Made by a program: the position numbers and the translations under genes
The notes under the pieces: generated by a model
Told to the model about the DNA's origin: nothing
Databases searched by the model: none
The model's input: only the letters and a program-made list of their open reading frames with translations
Shown: in pieces, positions 1 through 9,315 of the stretch
How the letters are laid out: each line of letters begins with the position of its first letter
How positions within the stretch are numbered: the stretch's first letter is position 1
Assembly (NCBI RefSeq): GCF_019263745.1
Contig: NZ_CP077107.1
Span: forward strand, 1,612,001-1,676,000
Direction of reading: 5' to 3'
DNA from: Methanospirillum hungatei
GTDB taxonomy: Archaea; Halobacteriota; Methanomicrobia; Methanomicrobiales; Methanospirillaceae
DNA: 64,000 bases

Positions 1-729
1 ATATGGCCAGCCTTCTGCCGGTTCTGCCTCTTCACTCGCGATTATATATGAAGCGTACGGTGAAAGACCAGAAAGCACTTCAAGGCATCCCATGAGGCAG
101 GAGTCAAACCCGATAAGATCAATATCCCATGGTCCTGTCCCAAAGCTTTCTGAGAGTTCACCAATGGTAAGACCATCCTCGTCATGGTTCTGGTCAAATA
201 GCATCCCGGTGTATGCCTGTCCATGTCCGATAAAAATGAGAAAAGTCCGATTTGAAGGATAGTTTTCAGAAATATATGATAAAAACAGGGAAAGCATTTG
301 AGGGTCTCCCATGTTCGCATTCGGATAATTAATCTGATATGCACTGGTATTGCCAAGTTCACCATCCTCAAGGTCTATCCTGAGGTCGGTCAGGTTCGCT
401 ATCGTCATCCCATGCCATCCGGGTTTGTCTGCACCTCCATAAGCAGCGAGAATATCAATTGTTTCAGAGAGATTTTCAGCCCCCTTAACGACCTGCTTAA
501 AATCATCGGTGATGAGCCCCAGCTCCTGCTCAAGAGTCCCGCCTGATGCATAGAGTGCGATGAGAATCGTACTATTTTGATCTGCTGCTGACGGAAATGC
601 AACAAACGAAAAGAGTAAAAATAAATGGCATATGAAGAAGATGGCTTTTCTCCCTCCAATGCCTGAACTCCTGAATAAACTACCAGTTTTATTCTTCAGG
701 TTCGTCCACTGATGTGATATTTGTCTCAC
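1..729 (-). CDS. Clostripain-type (C11) secreted peptidase, 3' part beyond the window
   Basis: This minus-strand reading frame stays open to the left window edge, so the C-terminus is missing. It encodes a hydrophobic signal segment followed by a C11/clostripain-like domain. The putative catalytic histidine is in GHGQAY and the putative nucleophile cysteine is in DSCLMG, the same pair as in the upstream neighbour. There is no ATG near the signal peptide. The best start I see is a GTG at 729-727, which overlaps the end of the upstream peptidase gene by about 40 bases. Alternatives would be non-standard codons nearer 660. The two peptidases are probably co-transcribed paralogues acting outside the membrane. 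The start is uncertain; the family call is fairly firm. Confidence 0.7.
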   Translation of the reverse strand, partial: MRQISHQWTNLKNKTGSLFRSSGIGGRKAIFFICHLFLLFSFVAFPSAADQNSTILIALYASGGTLEQELGLITDDFKQVVKGAENLSETIDILAAYGGADKPGWHGMTIANLTDLRIDLEDGELGNTSAYQINYPNANMGDPQMLSLFLSYISENYPSNRTFLIFIGHGQAYTGMLFDQNHDEDGLTIGELSESFGTGPWDIDLIGFDSCLMGCLEVLSGLSPYASYIIASEEAEPAEGWPY

Positions 730-2605
730 TCTCCGTAAGATTTACCGCTCCATTTTCAATCTGGAACAGTTTTATTCCTGCATAATCACCAGGTTTGTTC
801 CCATACTCTGCATAGAGTGCCTGGGCATAGGTGCCATCAGGGAGGATGTCGTAGATAAGTTTTGTATCTTCAGTAATATCCAGTGCACCAATCTCAACCC
901 ATTCTCCACCAGTTGTAGCAGTCTCATCGATCATCCAGGCATATGAATAAACCGTGTCATTGGGCTTTAATTCAAGATTTTGACGCGAAAACTGCACTAC
1001 TCCATTCGGACGAAGGGTATATGGACAAGCAACGAGTTTGGTTTCTCCGGTTTGCAGATTCACATAGACATTCAGGACCGCAGAGGTATTGAGTGATCCT
1101 CGGATAAGATCAATTTCTGACGTGAACAGGAGAGATCCAGATGGGACAATGGAATCATAACTCATTCCTATCAGGGCATAATTATTGGTATCTTTCGCAT
1201 CCTCCAGGTAAAACCATCGACCATCCCAATCAGGAAGAGTATATTCTCCATTTTCATCAGCTTCAAGGGGCTCATCTCCAAGAAGAATGAGATCATCTCC
1301 ATCAACAGAGTAATACTCTGCATAAACTGATGCTGTATTTGAGGGATCATCTACAACAAAACTGGTTCCTGACGTGACAATCTCAGGTTTTTCTGTGTCC
1401 TGTCCTGATACTTCAAGAAGATTGAAAAAAAACGAATCCCATTCAGGAGCAATCCGTCCATCATCCCCAAGTTCCTCATAGATATCAGGGGTAATACGGC
1501 TTGGGGACATGATAGAAATCCCTCCTGATTCAGGAACAAAGTCATCATTTCGGTGATACAAGACCGTTTCATCAATAAGTGCACCAACGGTAGATACCTC
1601 ATCGGCAAGGTCAGGTGTCTGATTTCCGATGACCATCAGGAACGAACTCAGATCAACCGATGTCTCTCCGCCTTCACGGTTGTCAGCACCATACTTGGCT
1701 GGTACCTGGTATGCTTTCCCAACAATCCGGTATCCGTCCAGAGACTGTGTGTATGGCATCAGGTTGGTACCAAGGTTGTCCAACGCCTCAATCAGGGCTG
1801 GGATCTTCGTAAGGTCGATAACCGAAAGCGTTTTGCCAGTGTCATCAAGACGAGTCATATAGGCGTCCACTATGATTCGACCCAGTTCCTCATACTCTAT
1901 GTCAGGATTATCACCAAGGGCTTTGATCCAGGTTTCATACTCCCAGCCGGTCCCAGGTTCAGTCTCTTCAGATCCAATCATGAGTATCCCATATGGTTCC
2001 ATGGCTTTGGCAACCTCAAGTGCCCCCATGAGACAGGCATCATACCCAATCAGGTCAAAAGTGCTGTTGGATGACTCAAGAGCCTCTGATATATCCGTAA
2101 GCGATAGCAGACCTTCGGTAACCTCATCTACACCAAATCCATCATATCCACTGCCATGATCCCAGAACACGAGAATCTTCCGATCAGCATGATAATTCTC
2201 TCCGGTCCATGAGAGAAAGTGTTCAAGGATTTTCCGATCGCTCATGTCAGCATCTGGATTATAATACAAGACATTCTCGGCATTACCGATTGTTCCGTCT
2301 GATGCATCATCCATCAGCTCTTTCACGGTAACATAGGTCACTCCTTCAAATCCAGGTGTTTTTGATCCCCCATACGCGAGAACAATCTGAAGATCCTCCT
2401 CACTGGTCTCCCCATACCCATCAAGGAGCTCCGCGATATTCATTGTCGCCGCCTGGTAATTGCTCTCCAGATCACCAGCTATCATATATATTACCAGGAG
2501 GTTGTGTGACAGATCCTGTGTTCTGTCATCCTGTGCCTCCTCCCCCATACCCACCGGAATAATCCAGATGAACAGGAGAAGAATAAAAATGTGTGCTACT
2601 CTCAT
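689..2605 (-). CDS. Secreted clostripain-like (C11) cysteine peptidase
   Basis: The 638-residue product has an N-terminal signal peptide (hydrophobic residues 5-20). A C11 peptidase domain occupies roughly residues 35-390. The likely catalytic dyad is visible as His150 in WDHGSG and Cys191 in DACLMG, each preceded by a hydrophobic strand as expected for the caspase-like fold. The remaining 250 residues look like a beta-rich extracellular module, possibly for substrate or surface attachment, which I cannot assign. Clostripains usually cleave after arginine, but specificity cannot be read here. A second C11 gene follows immediately on the same strand, so the two form a tandem pair. ATG at 2605 lies just after a purine-rich stretch. 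Confidence 0.88.
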   Translation of the reverse strand: MRVAHIFILLLFIWIIPVGMGEEAQDDRTQDLSHNLLVIYMIAGDLESNYQAATMNIAELLDGYGETSEEDLQIVLAYGGSKTPGFEGVTYVTVKELMDDASDGTIGNAENVLYYNPDADMSDRKILEHFLSWTGENYHADRKILVFWDHGSGYDGFGVDEVTEGLLSLTDISEALESSNSTFDLIGYDACLMGALEVAKAMEPYGILMIGSEETEPGTGWEYETWIKALGDNPDIEYEELGRIIVDAYMTRLDDTGKTLSVIDLTKIPALIEALDNLGTNLMPYTQSLDGYRIVGKAYQVPAKYGADNREGGETSVDLSSFLMVIGNQTPDLADEVSTVGALIDETVLYHRNDDFVPESGGISIMSPSRITPDIYEELGDDGRIAPEWDSFFFNLLEVSGQDTEKPEIVTSGTSFVVDDPSNTASVYAEYYSVDGDDLILLGDEPLEADENGEYTLPDWDGRWFYLEDAKDTNNYALIGMSYDSIVPSGSLLFTSEIDLIRGSLNTSAVLNVYVNLQTGETKLVACPYTLRPNGVVQFSRQNLELKPNDTVYSYAWMIDETATTGGEWVEIGALDITEDTKLIYDILPDGTYAQALYAEYGNKPGDYAGIKLFQIENGAVNLTESETNITSVDEPEE

Positions 2606-2652
2606 CTTCTTTTCCGTATGTTCCTTGGTTTTTCAAATCATATGAACATGGT

Positions 2653-3603
2653 TTATATCATCTCCGGATGAAACACCGCCATAGCAGCACCAATAAGTGG
2701 AGCATCCCCATGTAACAGGCTTAATTTGCAGTCTGGCAGGTCAAGGTACCGGTCAGTATACAAAAGAGCCTGATCAAGCAAGTCTGGATGACTTTGGATA
2801 ACAGTTCCATCCAGTATGATACAGTCAGGATCATATGCTACTATCACTGCCGAGAGTCCCCTGCCATTTATCTGAGCAAGAGCATCGAGAAATCCACTAT
2901 ACACGGGATCAGTTATGGAGAGTTGGAGAATGTCAGAGGCAATTGTCATTGTACAGGGAAGATTATGAGCAATGCACCATTCCTTGAAAAAAACAGGAAT
3001 TCCTCTTCCTGATGCAAATCCTTCCCAATGACCAGAAAGGCCACACGTACATGGAAATGTATAGGTAGAATCAACCGGGAAGTGTCCAATCTCTCCTGCA
3101 TTTCCCCCCCGACCGGTGAGAACTCTTCCATGAGTAAATACCCCGCCTCCTATTCCGGTTGAGATGGTGATATAGACGACCGTATCATATCCACTGGCTC
3201 CTCCGGCACACACCTCACCGAGTACAGCTGCCCGGCAGTCATTCCGGAATATAACCGGAAGGTGTGTTTCCTCCATGAGAGGGACAACAATAGGGACAGT
3301 GTCAAAAGGGATGTTCGGAGGGTGATCCAGGATTCCGGCCCTGATATCGAGCGGCCCTGCAGCTGCAATTCCTAGACCTGCAAGAGGTATGTCACCTGCG
3401 ATATCATGAATGGCCCGGGCTATAGAAAGTGGTATGTCTCCAGCTGTTCCTGTGACCGGAGTTGGAAACCGCAACATCCGGATAATTTTTCCATCCTCCT
3501 GAACAAGTCCCACACGGGTATTGGTACCTCCGATATCTGCTGCTCCAGCTATTCGGTATTGCCTCTCCGTCATAATCTCCAAAGATGGTTTCTGCCTTTT
3601 CAT
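2653..3603 (-). CDS. ROK-family sugar kinase (glucokinase-like)
   Basis: A 316-residue ROK protein. The phosphate-1 motif DIGGTNTRVG lies near residue 23, a conserved Asn-Asp (RNDCRAA) supplies the catalytic aspartate near 125, and STGIGGG forms the second phosphate motif. The family zinc site is recognisable as GH followed by CTCGLSGHWE. The third cysteine of the usual C-x-C-G-x2-G-C motif is replaced by His, which could still bind zinc. ROK proteins phosphorylate glucose, N-acetylglucosamine or related sugars, or act as repressors; there is no DNA-binding domain, so a cytoplasmic kinase is favoured. An internal ATG at residue 11 could be the true start. It diverges from the antiporter gene across about 40 bases. 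Confidence 0.85.
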   Translation of the reverse strand: MKRQKPSLEIMTERQYRIAGAADIGGTNTRVGLVQEDGKIIRMLRFPTPVTGTAGDIPLSIARAIHDIAGDIPLAGLGIAAAGPLDIRAGILDHPPNIPFDTVPIVVPLMEETHLPVIFRNDCRAAVLGEVCAGGASGYDTVVYITISTGIGGGVFTHGRVLTGRGGNAGEIGHFPVDSTYTFPCTCGLSGHWEGFASGRGIPVFFKEWCIAHNLPCTMTIASDILQLSITDPVYSGFLDALAQINGRGLSAVIVAYDPDCIILDGTVIQSHPDLLDQALLYTDRYLDLPDCKLSLLHGDAPLIGAAMAVFHPEMI

Positions 3604-3644
3604 GAAAAGAACCTAGTGGTATCAGGTGCCATGATAGTCAGTTC

Positions 3645-5615
3645 ATGGAAGGGCAGCTAGCGTCACTTTTCACCGGGATTGTGGTGGTTTTCCTCATCGC
3701 AGTCCTTCTCCTTATCATTTTGTATCGTGTGAAGATCCCCTCGGTTGTGGCATTTTTAATAGCAGGTCTGATAGCAGGTCCGGCAGGTTTAGGTCTTATC
3801 ACCAATGAAGAGTCGATAAGTTTCTTTGCCGAACTGGGTGTAATATTTCTGCTCTTTACAATAGGACTTGAATTTTCTGTTTCCAGGATTCTCAAAAGCA
3901 GACGCTATGTCCTCATCGGCGGCCTTACCCAGGTAATCACAACGATAATTATCTGGACTGTGCTCATGCAGGTAACCGGGATGGATATTGCTCATGCATT
4001 CTTCTGGGGTATGCTCATTTCGCTTTCATCTACCGCCATTGTAATGAAAGTCCTGGCAGACCGAATGGAGGTAGACAGTCCCCATGGCAGGGCAACCCTT
4101 GGCATCCTCATCTTCCAGGATTTGATAGTCATCCCTATGGTCATGGTTACACCGGTTCTTGCCGGAACATCAGATCCAGATGTGTCACTTGCAAAACTGG
4201 TCATCGGAAGTGTTGTCATTGTGTCGGTGGTCTACATTGCATCACGATATGTCGTTCCTGCCCTGCTTCTCCATGCTGCCAGACTTAAAAACCGTGAGAT
4301 GTTCCTCTTTATTGTAATGGGAACCTGTCTCATGGTTGCATATCTGACCAGTGAATTTGGTCTTTCAATGGCACTTGGTGCTTTTCTTGCTGGAATCATC
4401 ATTTCTGAGTCAGAATATAGCACCCACGCCATGTCCAGTATTCTTCCATTCAGGGATCTGTTTACCAGTTTTTTCTTCATCTCTATCGGGATGATATTTA
4501 ACGTGAATTATTTCCTGAATAATCCCCTTGTTATTGCTGAACTTGTCCTCCTGGTCATTGGAGTAAAATATGCAGCAGGGACAATTGCAGCACTTCTTGC
4601 AGGACTTGCCCCTCGGGCCAGTGTGATGACAGGTATTTCTCTAGCCCAGGTTGGAGAGTTCTCTTTTGTTTTAGCAACCACGGGAACATCACTTGGTTTT
4701 TTTGCTCAGGACCAATTTCAACTGTTCCTTGATGTGTCAGTGGTAACTATGGGAGTAGCACCCATTCTGATGGGCCTGTCTGGCAGGATTGCTGCACCCC
4801 TCTCTTCACCCCTCTGTAGGATTATGCCAAATCGGGAACAAAGCCCAGATGTCCAAGAACAGGGGCCTGAGGATCATATCATCATCGTCGGGTATGGTCT
4901 GAACGGGAAAAACGTTGCACGCTCAGCCGACATTGCCGGGGTTCCGTACCGTATTATCGAGATGAATCCTGATACGGTCAGGGAAGAGAAAGCAAAAGGA
5001 AAACCGATAATGTTTGGTGATGCTGCCCAGGGAGAAGTCCTAAAAAAAGCTGGTATTTCGAAAGCACGTGTCCTGGTTATTGTCGTCAATGATCCGTTTG
5101 GAACACAGCAGGTAGTACAAACCGCCAGAATGCTAAATCCGGGTATTCATATCATCGTCAGAACCAGGTACATGGGAGAAGTCAAGACCCTTATGGAACT
5201 TGGTGCTGATGAGGTGATTCCTGAAGAATTTGAGACAGCTGTTGAGATTTTTACCCGCATTTTATATACATATCTCATTCCGACAACGGAGATAGAGCGT
5301 TTGGTACGTGAAATCCGGGCAGGTGGATATCAGATGCTCCGGAGTATCAATACCCCTGCTTATACATTTGATGATCTCCGGGTTTTGGTTCCTGACATTG
5401 AAATACGGACCATCCGGATTTCTGATGGCTCACCATACACCAAAAAAATGTTGAAAGAGACTATGATACGGAGTAATTTCCAGGTTTCAATTGTTGCCAT
5501 CCGAAGGGGTCAGCAAATGACCGTCAGTCCAGGTGGAGAAGAGATACTCAATAGTGGTGACCTGGTGATGGTCCTGGGCAGACCGGATGATATCACCAAA
5601 GCCTTCTTTTCATAA
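3645..5615 (+). CDS. CPA2-type cation:proton antiporter with TrkA-N/TrkA-C regulatory domains
   Basis: The 656-residue protein begins with about twelve membrane segments (residues 5-385) of the Na+/H+ exchanger fold found in KefB/C and related K+ or Na+ antiporters. A cytosolic TrkA-N (RCK) domain follows from about residue 408, with the nucleotide-binding glycine motif GYGLNG. A TrkA-C domain occupies the last 80 residues. The fusion implies gating by NAD(H), nucleotide or another small ligand. The transported ion cannot be read from sequence. It is a single gene divergent from the ROK kinase and ends in a T-rich tract facing the next gene. Confidence 0.9.
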   Translation: MEGQLASLFTGIVVVFLIAVLLLIILYRVKIPSVVAFLIAGLIAGPAGLGLITNEESISFFAELGVIFLLFTIGLEFSVSRILKSRRYVLIGGLTQVITTIIIWTVLMQVTGMDIAHAFFWGMLISLSSTAIVMKVLADRMEVDSPHGRATLGILIFQDLIVIPMVMVTPVLAGTSDPDVSLAKLVIGSVVIVSVVYIASRYVVPALLLHAARLKNREMFLFIVMGTCLMVAYLTSEFGLSMALGAFLAGIIISESEYSTHAMSSILPFRDLFTSFFFISIGMIFNVNYFLNNPLVIAELVLLVIGVKYAAGTIAALLAGLAPRASVMTGISLAQVGEFSFVLATTGTSLGFFAQDQFQLFLDVSVVTMGVAPILMGLSGRIAAPLSSPLCRIMPNREQSPDVQEQGPEDHIIIVGYGLNGKNVARSADIAGVPYRIIEMNPDTVREEKAKGKPIMFGDAAQGEVLKKAGISKARVLVIVVNDPFGTQQVVQTARMLNPGIHIIVRTRYMGEVKTLMELGADEVIPEEFETAVEIFTRILYTYLIPTTEIERLVREIRAGGYQMLRSINTPAYTFDDLRVLVPDIEIRTIRISDGSPYTKKMLKETMIRSNFQVSIVAIRRGQQMTVSPGGEEILNSGDLVMVLGRPDDITKAFFS

Positions 5616-5619
5616 GTGA

Positions 5620-5627
5620 TTTTTTTT
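5620..5627 (+). terminator. T8 tract after the antiporter gene
   Basis: A run of eight T directly follows the antiporter stop codon. It fits the oligo-T type of archaeal intrinsic terminator. It sits in the 13-base gap between two convergent genes, and no stem precedes it. Confidence 0.5.
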
Positions 5628-5628
5628 G

Positions 5629-6030
5629 TTATTCTGAATCAATAAAATTTATCGCCTGTCGGTATGCCTGTGCCCCTGAAAATCTGCGCATCTCCTGCAG
5701 ATCATCAGAGATGATAATCGTCGGACGGGCATTGTCCATAACAAAGGTCAAGAGACAGTCACGGTATTCACCAATTGACACTCCTTCAGCAAGCGATGAT
5801 GCCGGGGTGAAAGCAAGAATTTCCCTGGCTTCATCATTTGGATATTCCTGAAAAAAGTAAAAAAACACCTGCCAGGCATTCAGCAGATCAGATGTCAGGA
5901 TAGCATCCCGGAAACGAGGCTCAAGTCCGGCAAGTCGCATTCTGGTACAGACAACATCCTCATCACAATCCTCGAGGATCTGATCAACTATTCCGGATAA
6001 AACTGAAAACGGGATGGGTTCAAAATCCAT
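5629..6030 (-). CDS. Hypothetical acidic cytosolic protein
   Basis: A 133-residue acidic protein without signal peptide, membrane segment or recognisable motif. It is predicted to be largely helical, with alternating hydrophobic positions and two cysteines near residues 22 and 28. It ends almost against the convergent antiporter gene. A 37-base gap separates it from the upstream SIMPL gene on the same strand, so the two may be co-transcribed. I do not recognise the family. Codon use resembles the neighbours, which supports a real gene. Confidence 0.6.
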   Translation of the reverse strand: MDFEPIPFSVLSGIVDQILEDCDEDVVCTRMRLAGLEPRFRDAILTSDLLNAWQVFFYFFQEYPNDEAREILAFTPASSLAEGVSIGEYRDCLLTFVMDNARPTIIISDDLQEMRRFSGAQAYRQAINFIDSE

Positions 6031-6067
6031 ACTAAAGGTAGACCTTGTAGGAAAAAATGGGTTGGTT

Positions 6068-6841
6068 TTACAGAATCTGATATCCTGCGGTGACCCGTGC
6101 TGTCACTTCGACTGCTCCTGGTTCGATTGGGGTTGCAGGTGCTGCTGCAGCAAGCTGGGATGACCGGTAATCCTGGTTATAGTAGATGGGTGGCTGGTAA
6201 CTTTCATCAACAGTTACCTCATGGACATCACCAAGGGATTTTCCCATGGCTGCAACAACCGTCTCTGCGTCAGTGTGTGCCTTATTGACTGCAATTGCAA
6301 GGGCTTCTTTTCGAAGTTCTGCAGTCTTCTCCTGACTTAAGGTGAACTGAAGTGAACTGACTGCGTTTGCTCCGGATACAACAGCGATGTCAATAATATC
6401 ACCAACCCGGTCAATCTTTTCTGTTTCAATGGAGATAGTATTTGAAACCTGGTAAATTGTAACCCCTTCCCCATATTTTGCTTTCAGTGCATCATCAGGA
6501 TAGTATACTTCAGAGATAGAGTATGATGTTGTCCCGATCTCCCTGCCGCTCAGATTCCCTTTTGAGGGATCGCGAAGGGCAGACATGACGGTGTCCATCT
6601 TTCTTGCATTCTCCTTTTGAGCTGCTTTCACATCAGGGTTTTTTGTAACCACAGTGAGTTCTATCTGAACCCGGTCTGGTGCTGCTTTGATTGTCCCACT
6701 TCCGGTCACCTGAATGAGCGGAATATCTTCTTTCGTTTCAGCAGCATAGGCTGGTGCGACAAGAGCTACGATAACCAGCACAAGAAGAGCTGATACAAGT
6801 GCGTGTGTATGCATAGTATCAAAATTGAACGCTATCCTCAT
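6068..6841 (-). CDS. SIMPL-domain (DUF541) secreted protein
   Basis: After a signal peptide ending in an APAYAAE-type cleavage region, the protein begins the domain with VTGSGTIKAAPDRVQIELTV, typical of SIMPL/DUF541 proteins (BP26, YggE and relatives). These form periplasmic or surface-exposed oligomers of poorly known function, some linked to oxidative stress. The C-terminal AVEVTARVTAGYQI also fits the family end. The frame is open from 6877, but I prefer ATG 6841, which supplies an arginine before the hydrophobic core; ATG 6814 is also possible. The divergent winged-helix gene starts about 50 bases away. Confidence 0.85.
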   Translation of the reverse strand: MRIAFNFDTMHTHALVSALLVLVIVALVAPAYAAETKEDIPLIQVTGSGTIKAAPDRVQIELTVVTKNPDVKAAQKENARKMDTVMSALRDPSKGNLSGREIGTTSYSISEVYYPDDALKAKYGEGVTIYQVSNTISIETEKIDRVGDIIDIAVVSGANAVSSLQFTLSQEKTAELRKEALAIAVNKAHTDAETVVAAMGKSLGDVHEVTVDESYQPPIYYNQDYRSSQLAAAAPATPIEPGAVEVTARVTAGYQIL

Positions 6842-6891
6842 ACGTTTTCCGATGACTTCAACAAATGCAAAAGTCATGGAAGGAAGTACTC

Positions 6892-7209
6892 ATGCTATTT
6901 GAGAGTAAACATGTGGGAATAGTGAGAGACGAGGATATCGACTGGACGGTATATCATATGATAACCGGTGAAAAAGGATGCACCGAAGATACGCTTCTGA
7001 CCCGGACCGGATATGATAAAGAGGTCATTGCCTCATCACTGAACCGACTCAAACGATATTGCCTGATTGACTGTCGCAATGATGTCTGGTGTGCCTGCAA
7101 TTTTGAGGAGATCATACTGAAAAACCAGATATCTGATCTATTGACAGACGGTCTTGAGTTATCTGGCGGGGTAATCCGGTACAGGCCGGTCGGAGAGGGA
7201 AAAAAATGA
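6892..7209 (+). CDS. Small winged-helix-like protein upstream of aTrm56
   Basis: This roughly 105-residue protein has the spacing of a winged helix: about three helices, then [20 protein letters not shown] as the likely recognition region, followed by a short wing. A role as a small DNA-binding or regulatory protein is inferred. ATG 6892 is preferred over the upstream in-frame start at 6865 because GGAAG precedes it at good distance and the longer form would overlap the divergent SIMPL gene. Its stop overlaps the next start as ATGA, so translation is probably coupled to aTrm56. Confidence 0.65.
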   Translation: MLFESKHVGIVRDEDIDWTVYHMITGEKGCTEDTLLTRTGYDKEVIASSLNRLKRYCLIDCRNDVWCACNFEEIILKNQISDLLTDGLELSGGVIRYRPVGEGKK

Positions 7210-7721
7210 TTGTTGTTTTACGGATAGGACACCGGCCCCAGCGGGATATGCGTGTCACAACACATGTCGGACTTACCGCACGAGCTCTTGGCGCGTCAGG
7301 GATGTATATTGCAGCCGATGACAAAGGGGTTGTAGAGAGTATTACTGATGTTTCGACTCGATTTGGCGGAGATTTTTTTGCTGAAGATAAAGTCGGGTGG
7401 AGTTCGTGCATCAAAAAATGGAAACAAAATGGGGGATGTGTTGTCCATTTGACCATGTTTGGTATGAATCTACCAGATGTAGAGGCAGAGATCAGGACAA
7501 AAGAGAAGATCATGGTCGTTGTTGGTGCTGAAAAGGTGCCTGGGGATATTTACCAGATGGCAGATTACAATGTTGCAGTAACAAACCAACCCCATTCAGA
7601 GATTGCAGGCCTTGCGGTATTTCTGGATCATATCGCTCCAAACGCACTTCACCGGGAATTTCCAGGGGCAAAGGTCAGGGTGTATCCAAATCCATGTGGA
7701 AAAACGGTGGAAGAACTCTGA
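7206..7721 (+). CDS. trm56: tRNA (cytidine(56)-2'-O)-methyltransferase, aTrm56
   Basis: The 171-residue product matches archaeal aTrm56, a SPOUT-class enzyme that methylates the 2'-hydroxyl of C56 in the T-loop of tRNA using S-adenosylmethionine. The N-terminus [20 protein letters not shown] and the SAM-binding trefoil-knot region around VVVGAEKVP and [20 protein letters not shown] are diagnostic. Length matches the family. The gene overlaps the upstream winged-helix gene by ATGA, and the downstream ATP-grasp frame overlaps it by 28 bases, indicating one transcript. Confidence 0.93.
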   Translation: MIVVLRIGHRPQRDMRVTTHVGLTARALGASGMYIAADDKGVVESITDVSTRFGGDFFAEDKVGWSSCIKKWKQNGGCVVHLTMFGMNLPDVEAEIRTKEKIMVVVGAEKVPGDIYQMADYNVAVTNQPHSEIAGLAVFLDHIAPNALHREFPGAKVRVYPNPCGKTVEEL

Positions 7722-8794
7722 AACGAATTCTGATAGCCGGGTTTTCTACCAGGCATGTTGCTCTCTCTGCACATCGGGCAGGGTATGAGGTATATGCAAT
7801 AGACCATTTTTGTGATGTGGATCTCAGGAAAATTGCAGTATCATTTCGTCAATTCGAGGAACTTTCAGAAATTCCGGGGTTCATCGAAGAGATGTGCAGA
7901 ATCTATAAAATTGATGCGATCATTCCAACATCCGGAGCAGAAACACTCCGGAACCTGCCTGTTTCGGTTCTTGGAACAGATCATGGAACCGCTGGACAGT
8001 TCCTTGACAAGGGATTTGTTCAGTCGTGGTTTGAAAGACTCAATATCCCGGTTCCACCATTAGCAAGTCCCGGGGAGTTTCCAGCCATGCTCAAACCTCT
8101 TCGTGGTTCTGGTGGTTGGCGCAATACAGTTGTGCATTCAGAAGAAGAGATTGCATCCTGGAAAGAAAATTTTCCAGATGAACCATTTCTTTTACAAAAA
8201 ATTGTGGAGGGAATTCCAGCATCGGTCTGTTGTGTAGCCGGATGTGGGAAGGCATGTGCTATTGCAGTAAATCGTCAGATCATGCGTGGTTCAGGAGCAT
8301 ATCAATTTGGTTTTTCCGGATCCCTGACTCCCTTTGATCATCCCATGCAGGAAGAGATGATCAGGTATGCTGAACTGGCTGCAGCCTTATCTGGTTGTCT
8401 TGGAGTGTTGGGTATCGATTTTATGGTCAATGATTCAGCCATATATGCAATTGAATTAAACCCAAGATTTGTTGCTACCCTTGACACAATTGAGTCAGCC
8501 ACCGGAGTAAATCTGGTACAGCTCCATATTGATGCCTGCCAGGGAATTATACCAGACAAGCGTCCGGTTCCGTTCAGATATGCAATGCGTCGGATATTGT
8601 TTGCTGACCGGCCATGTGAAGTATGCGAAGATCTCAGTCATCTGATTCCTCATGTTGCAGATATCCCGGTTCCTCCTGCTAGTTTCGAGGAAGGCGGGGC
8701 GGTTATCAGCGTGTATGGAAATGGTCCGGATGTGACCTCTGCAGAGTTAGCTCTGGATACTACTATCAGGTTAGTAACGCAATATATACGGTGA
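7694..8794 (+). CDS. ATP-grasp carboligase-like protein (COG2232 type)
   Basis: The 366-residue product has a Rossmann-like N-terminus ([21 protein letters not shown]), then an ATP-grasp fold. The lysine-bearing strand is [13 protein letters not shown] and the metal-binding end is [13 protein letters not shown], near residues 255-265. It resembles archaeal proteins annotated as ATP-dependent carboligases related to biotin carboxylase (COG2232); the substrate is unknown. The first ATG lies 28 bases inside the aTrm56 gene; later starts such as the TTG before KRILIAG are possible. It ends in a TGATG overlap with tfe. Its place between a tRNA methylase and a transcription factor suggests housekeeping work. 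Confidence 0.75.
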   Translation: MWKNGGRTLKRILIAGFSTRHVALSAHRAGYEVYAIDHFCDVDLRKIAVSFRQFEELSEIPGFIEEMCRIYKIDAIIPTSGAETLRNLPVSVLGTDHGTAGQFLDKGFVQSWFERLNIPVPPLASPGEFPAMLKPLRGSGGWRNTVVHSEEEIASWKENFPDEPFLLQKIVEGIPASVCCVAGCGKACAIAVNRQIMRGSGAYQFGFSGSLTPFDHPMQEEMIRYAELAAALSGCLGVLGIDFMVNDSAIYAIELNPRFVATLDTIESATGVNLVQLHIDACQGIIPDKRPVPFRYAMRRILFADRPCEVCEDLSHLIPHVADIPVPPASFEEGGAVISVYGNGPDVTSAELALDTTIRLVTQYIR

Positions 8795-9315
8795 TGGTTT
8801 CCTACGAGGAAATGCTGGCCGACAAGGCTATTTTTGCATACCTTCACCGGATGATCGGGGATGAAGGAATTGAACTCATCCGGCGGTTTCCGACCGATAA
8901 GGAATACAGTGATGAAGAATTAGCCGAGGTTACCCAGATTAACCTTAACTCTGTCAGGAATACACTGTATACCTTATATGAGCACCGACTGGCGAAATAT
9001 CGCAGAATAAAAAATAACGAGACCGGATGGCTGACATATCTCTGGCAACTTGAACTTGAGAATATGTACGATTCAGTATCGAAGGATCTTGAAATCATAG
9101 TTGAAAAACTCCGGAAGCGGTTTAAATATGAGAATGAGAATGCGTTTTACTGTTGTAAAAATTGTGGGAATACAGTAACCTTCTCAGATGCAATGGACAC
9201 TCAATTTGTTTGTCAGAACTGCGAGGATCAATTGATCCATTTTGATAACGAACCGCTCGTGAATGCCCTTCAGCGTCGTATTGCACGGATTGAAGAGAAT
9301 CTCGGTCATGTGTAG
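8794..9315 (+). CDS. tfe: Transcription initiation factor E alpha subunit (TFE)
   Basis: A 173-residue homologue of eukaryotic TFIIE alpha. The first 85 residues form a winged helix (DEELAEVTQINLNSVRNTLY). A linker helix leads to a C-terminal zinc ribbon whose four cysteines appear in CKNCG and CQNCE (about residues 120-145). TFE binds the preinitiation complex with TBP, TFB and RNA polymerase and helps open the promoter. I start at ATG 8794, which overlaps the upstream stop as TGATG; a GTG at 8791 is in frame. The last eight bases overlap the HD gene. Confidence 0.95.
   Translation: MVSYEEMLADKAIFAYLHRMIGDEGIELIRRFPTDKEYSDEELAEVTQINLNSVRNTLYTLYEHRLAKYRRIKNNETGWLTYLWQLELENMYDSVSKDLEIIVEKLRKRFKYENENAFYCCKNCGNTVTFSDAMDTQFVCQNCEDQLIHFDNEPLVNALQRRIARIEENLGHV

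Noticed and set aside
1553-2074. A 173-codon plus-strand frame in the first clostripain gene
   Set aside because: The minus-strand frame has signal peptide and catalytic motifs; this one is an antisense shadow.
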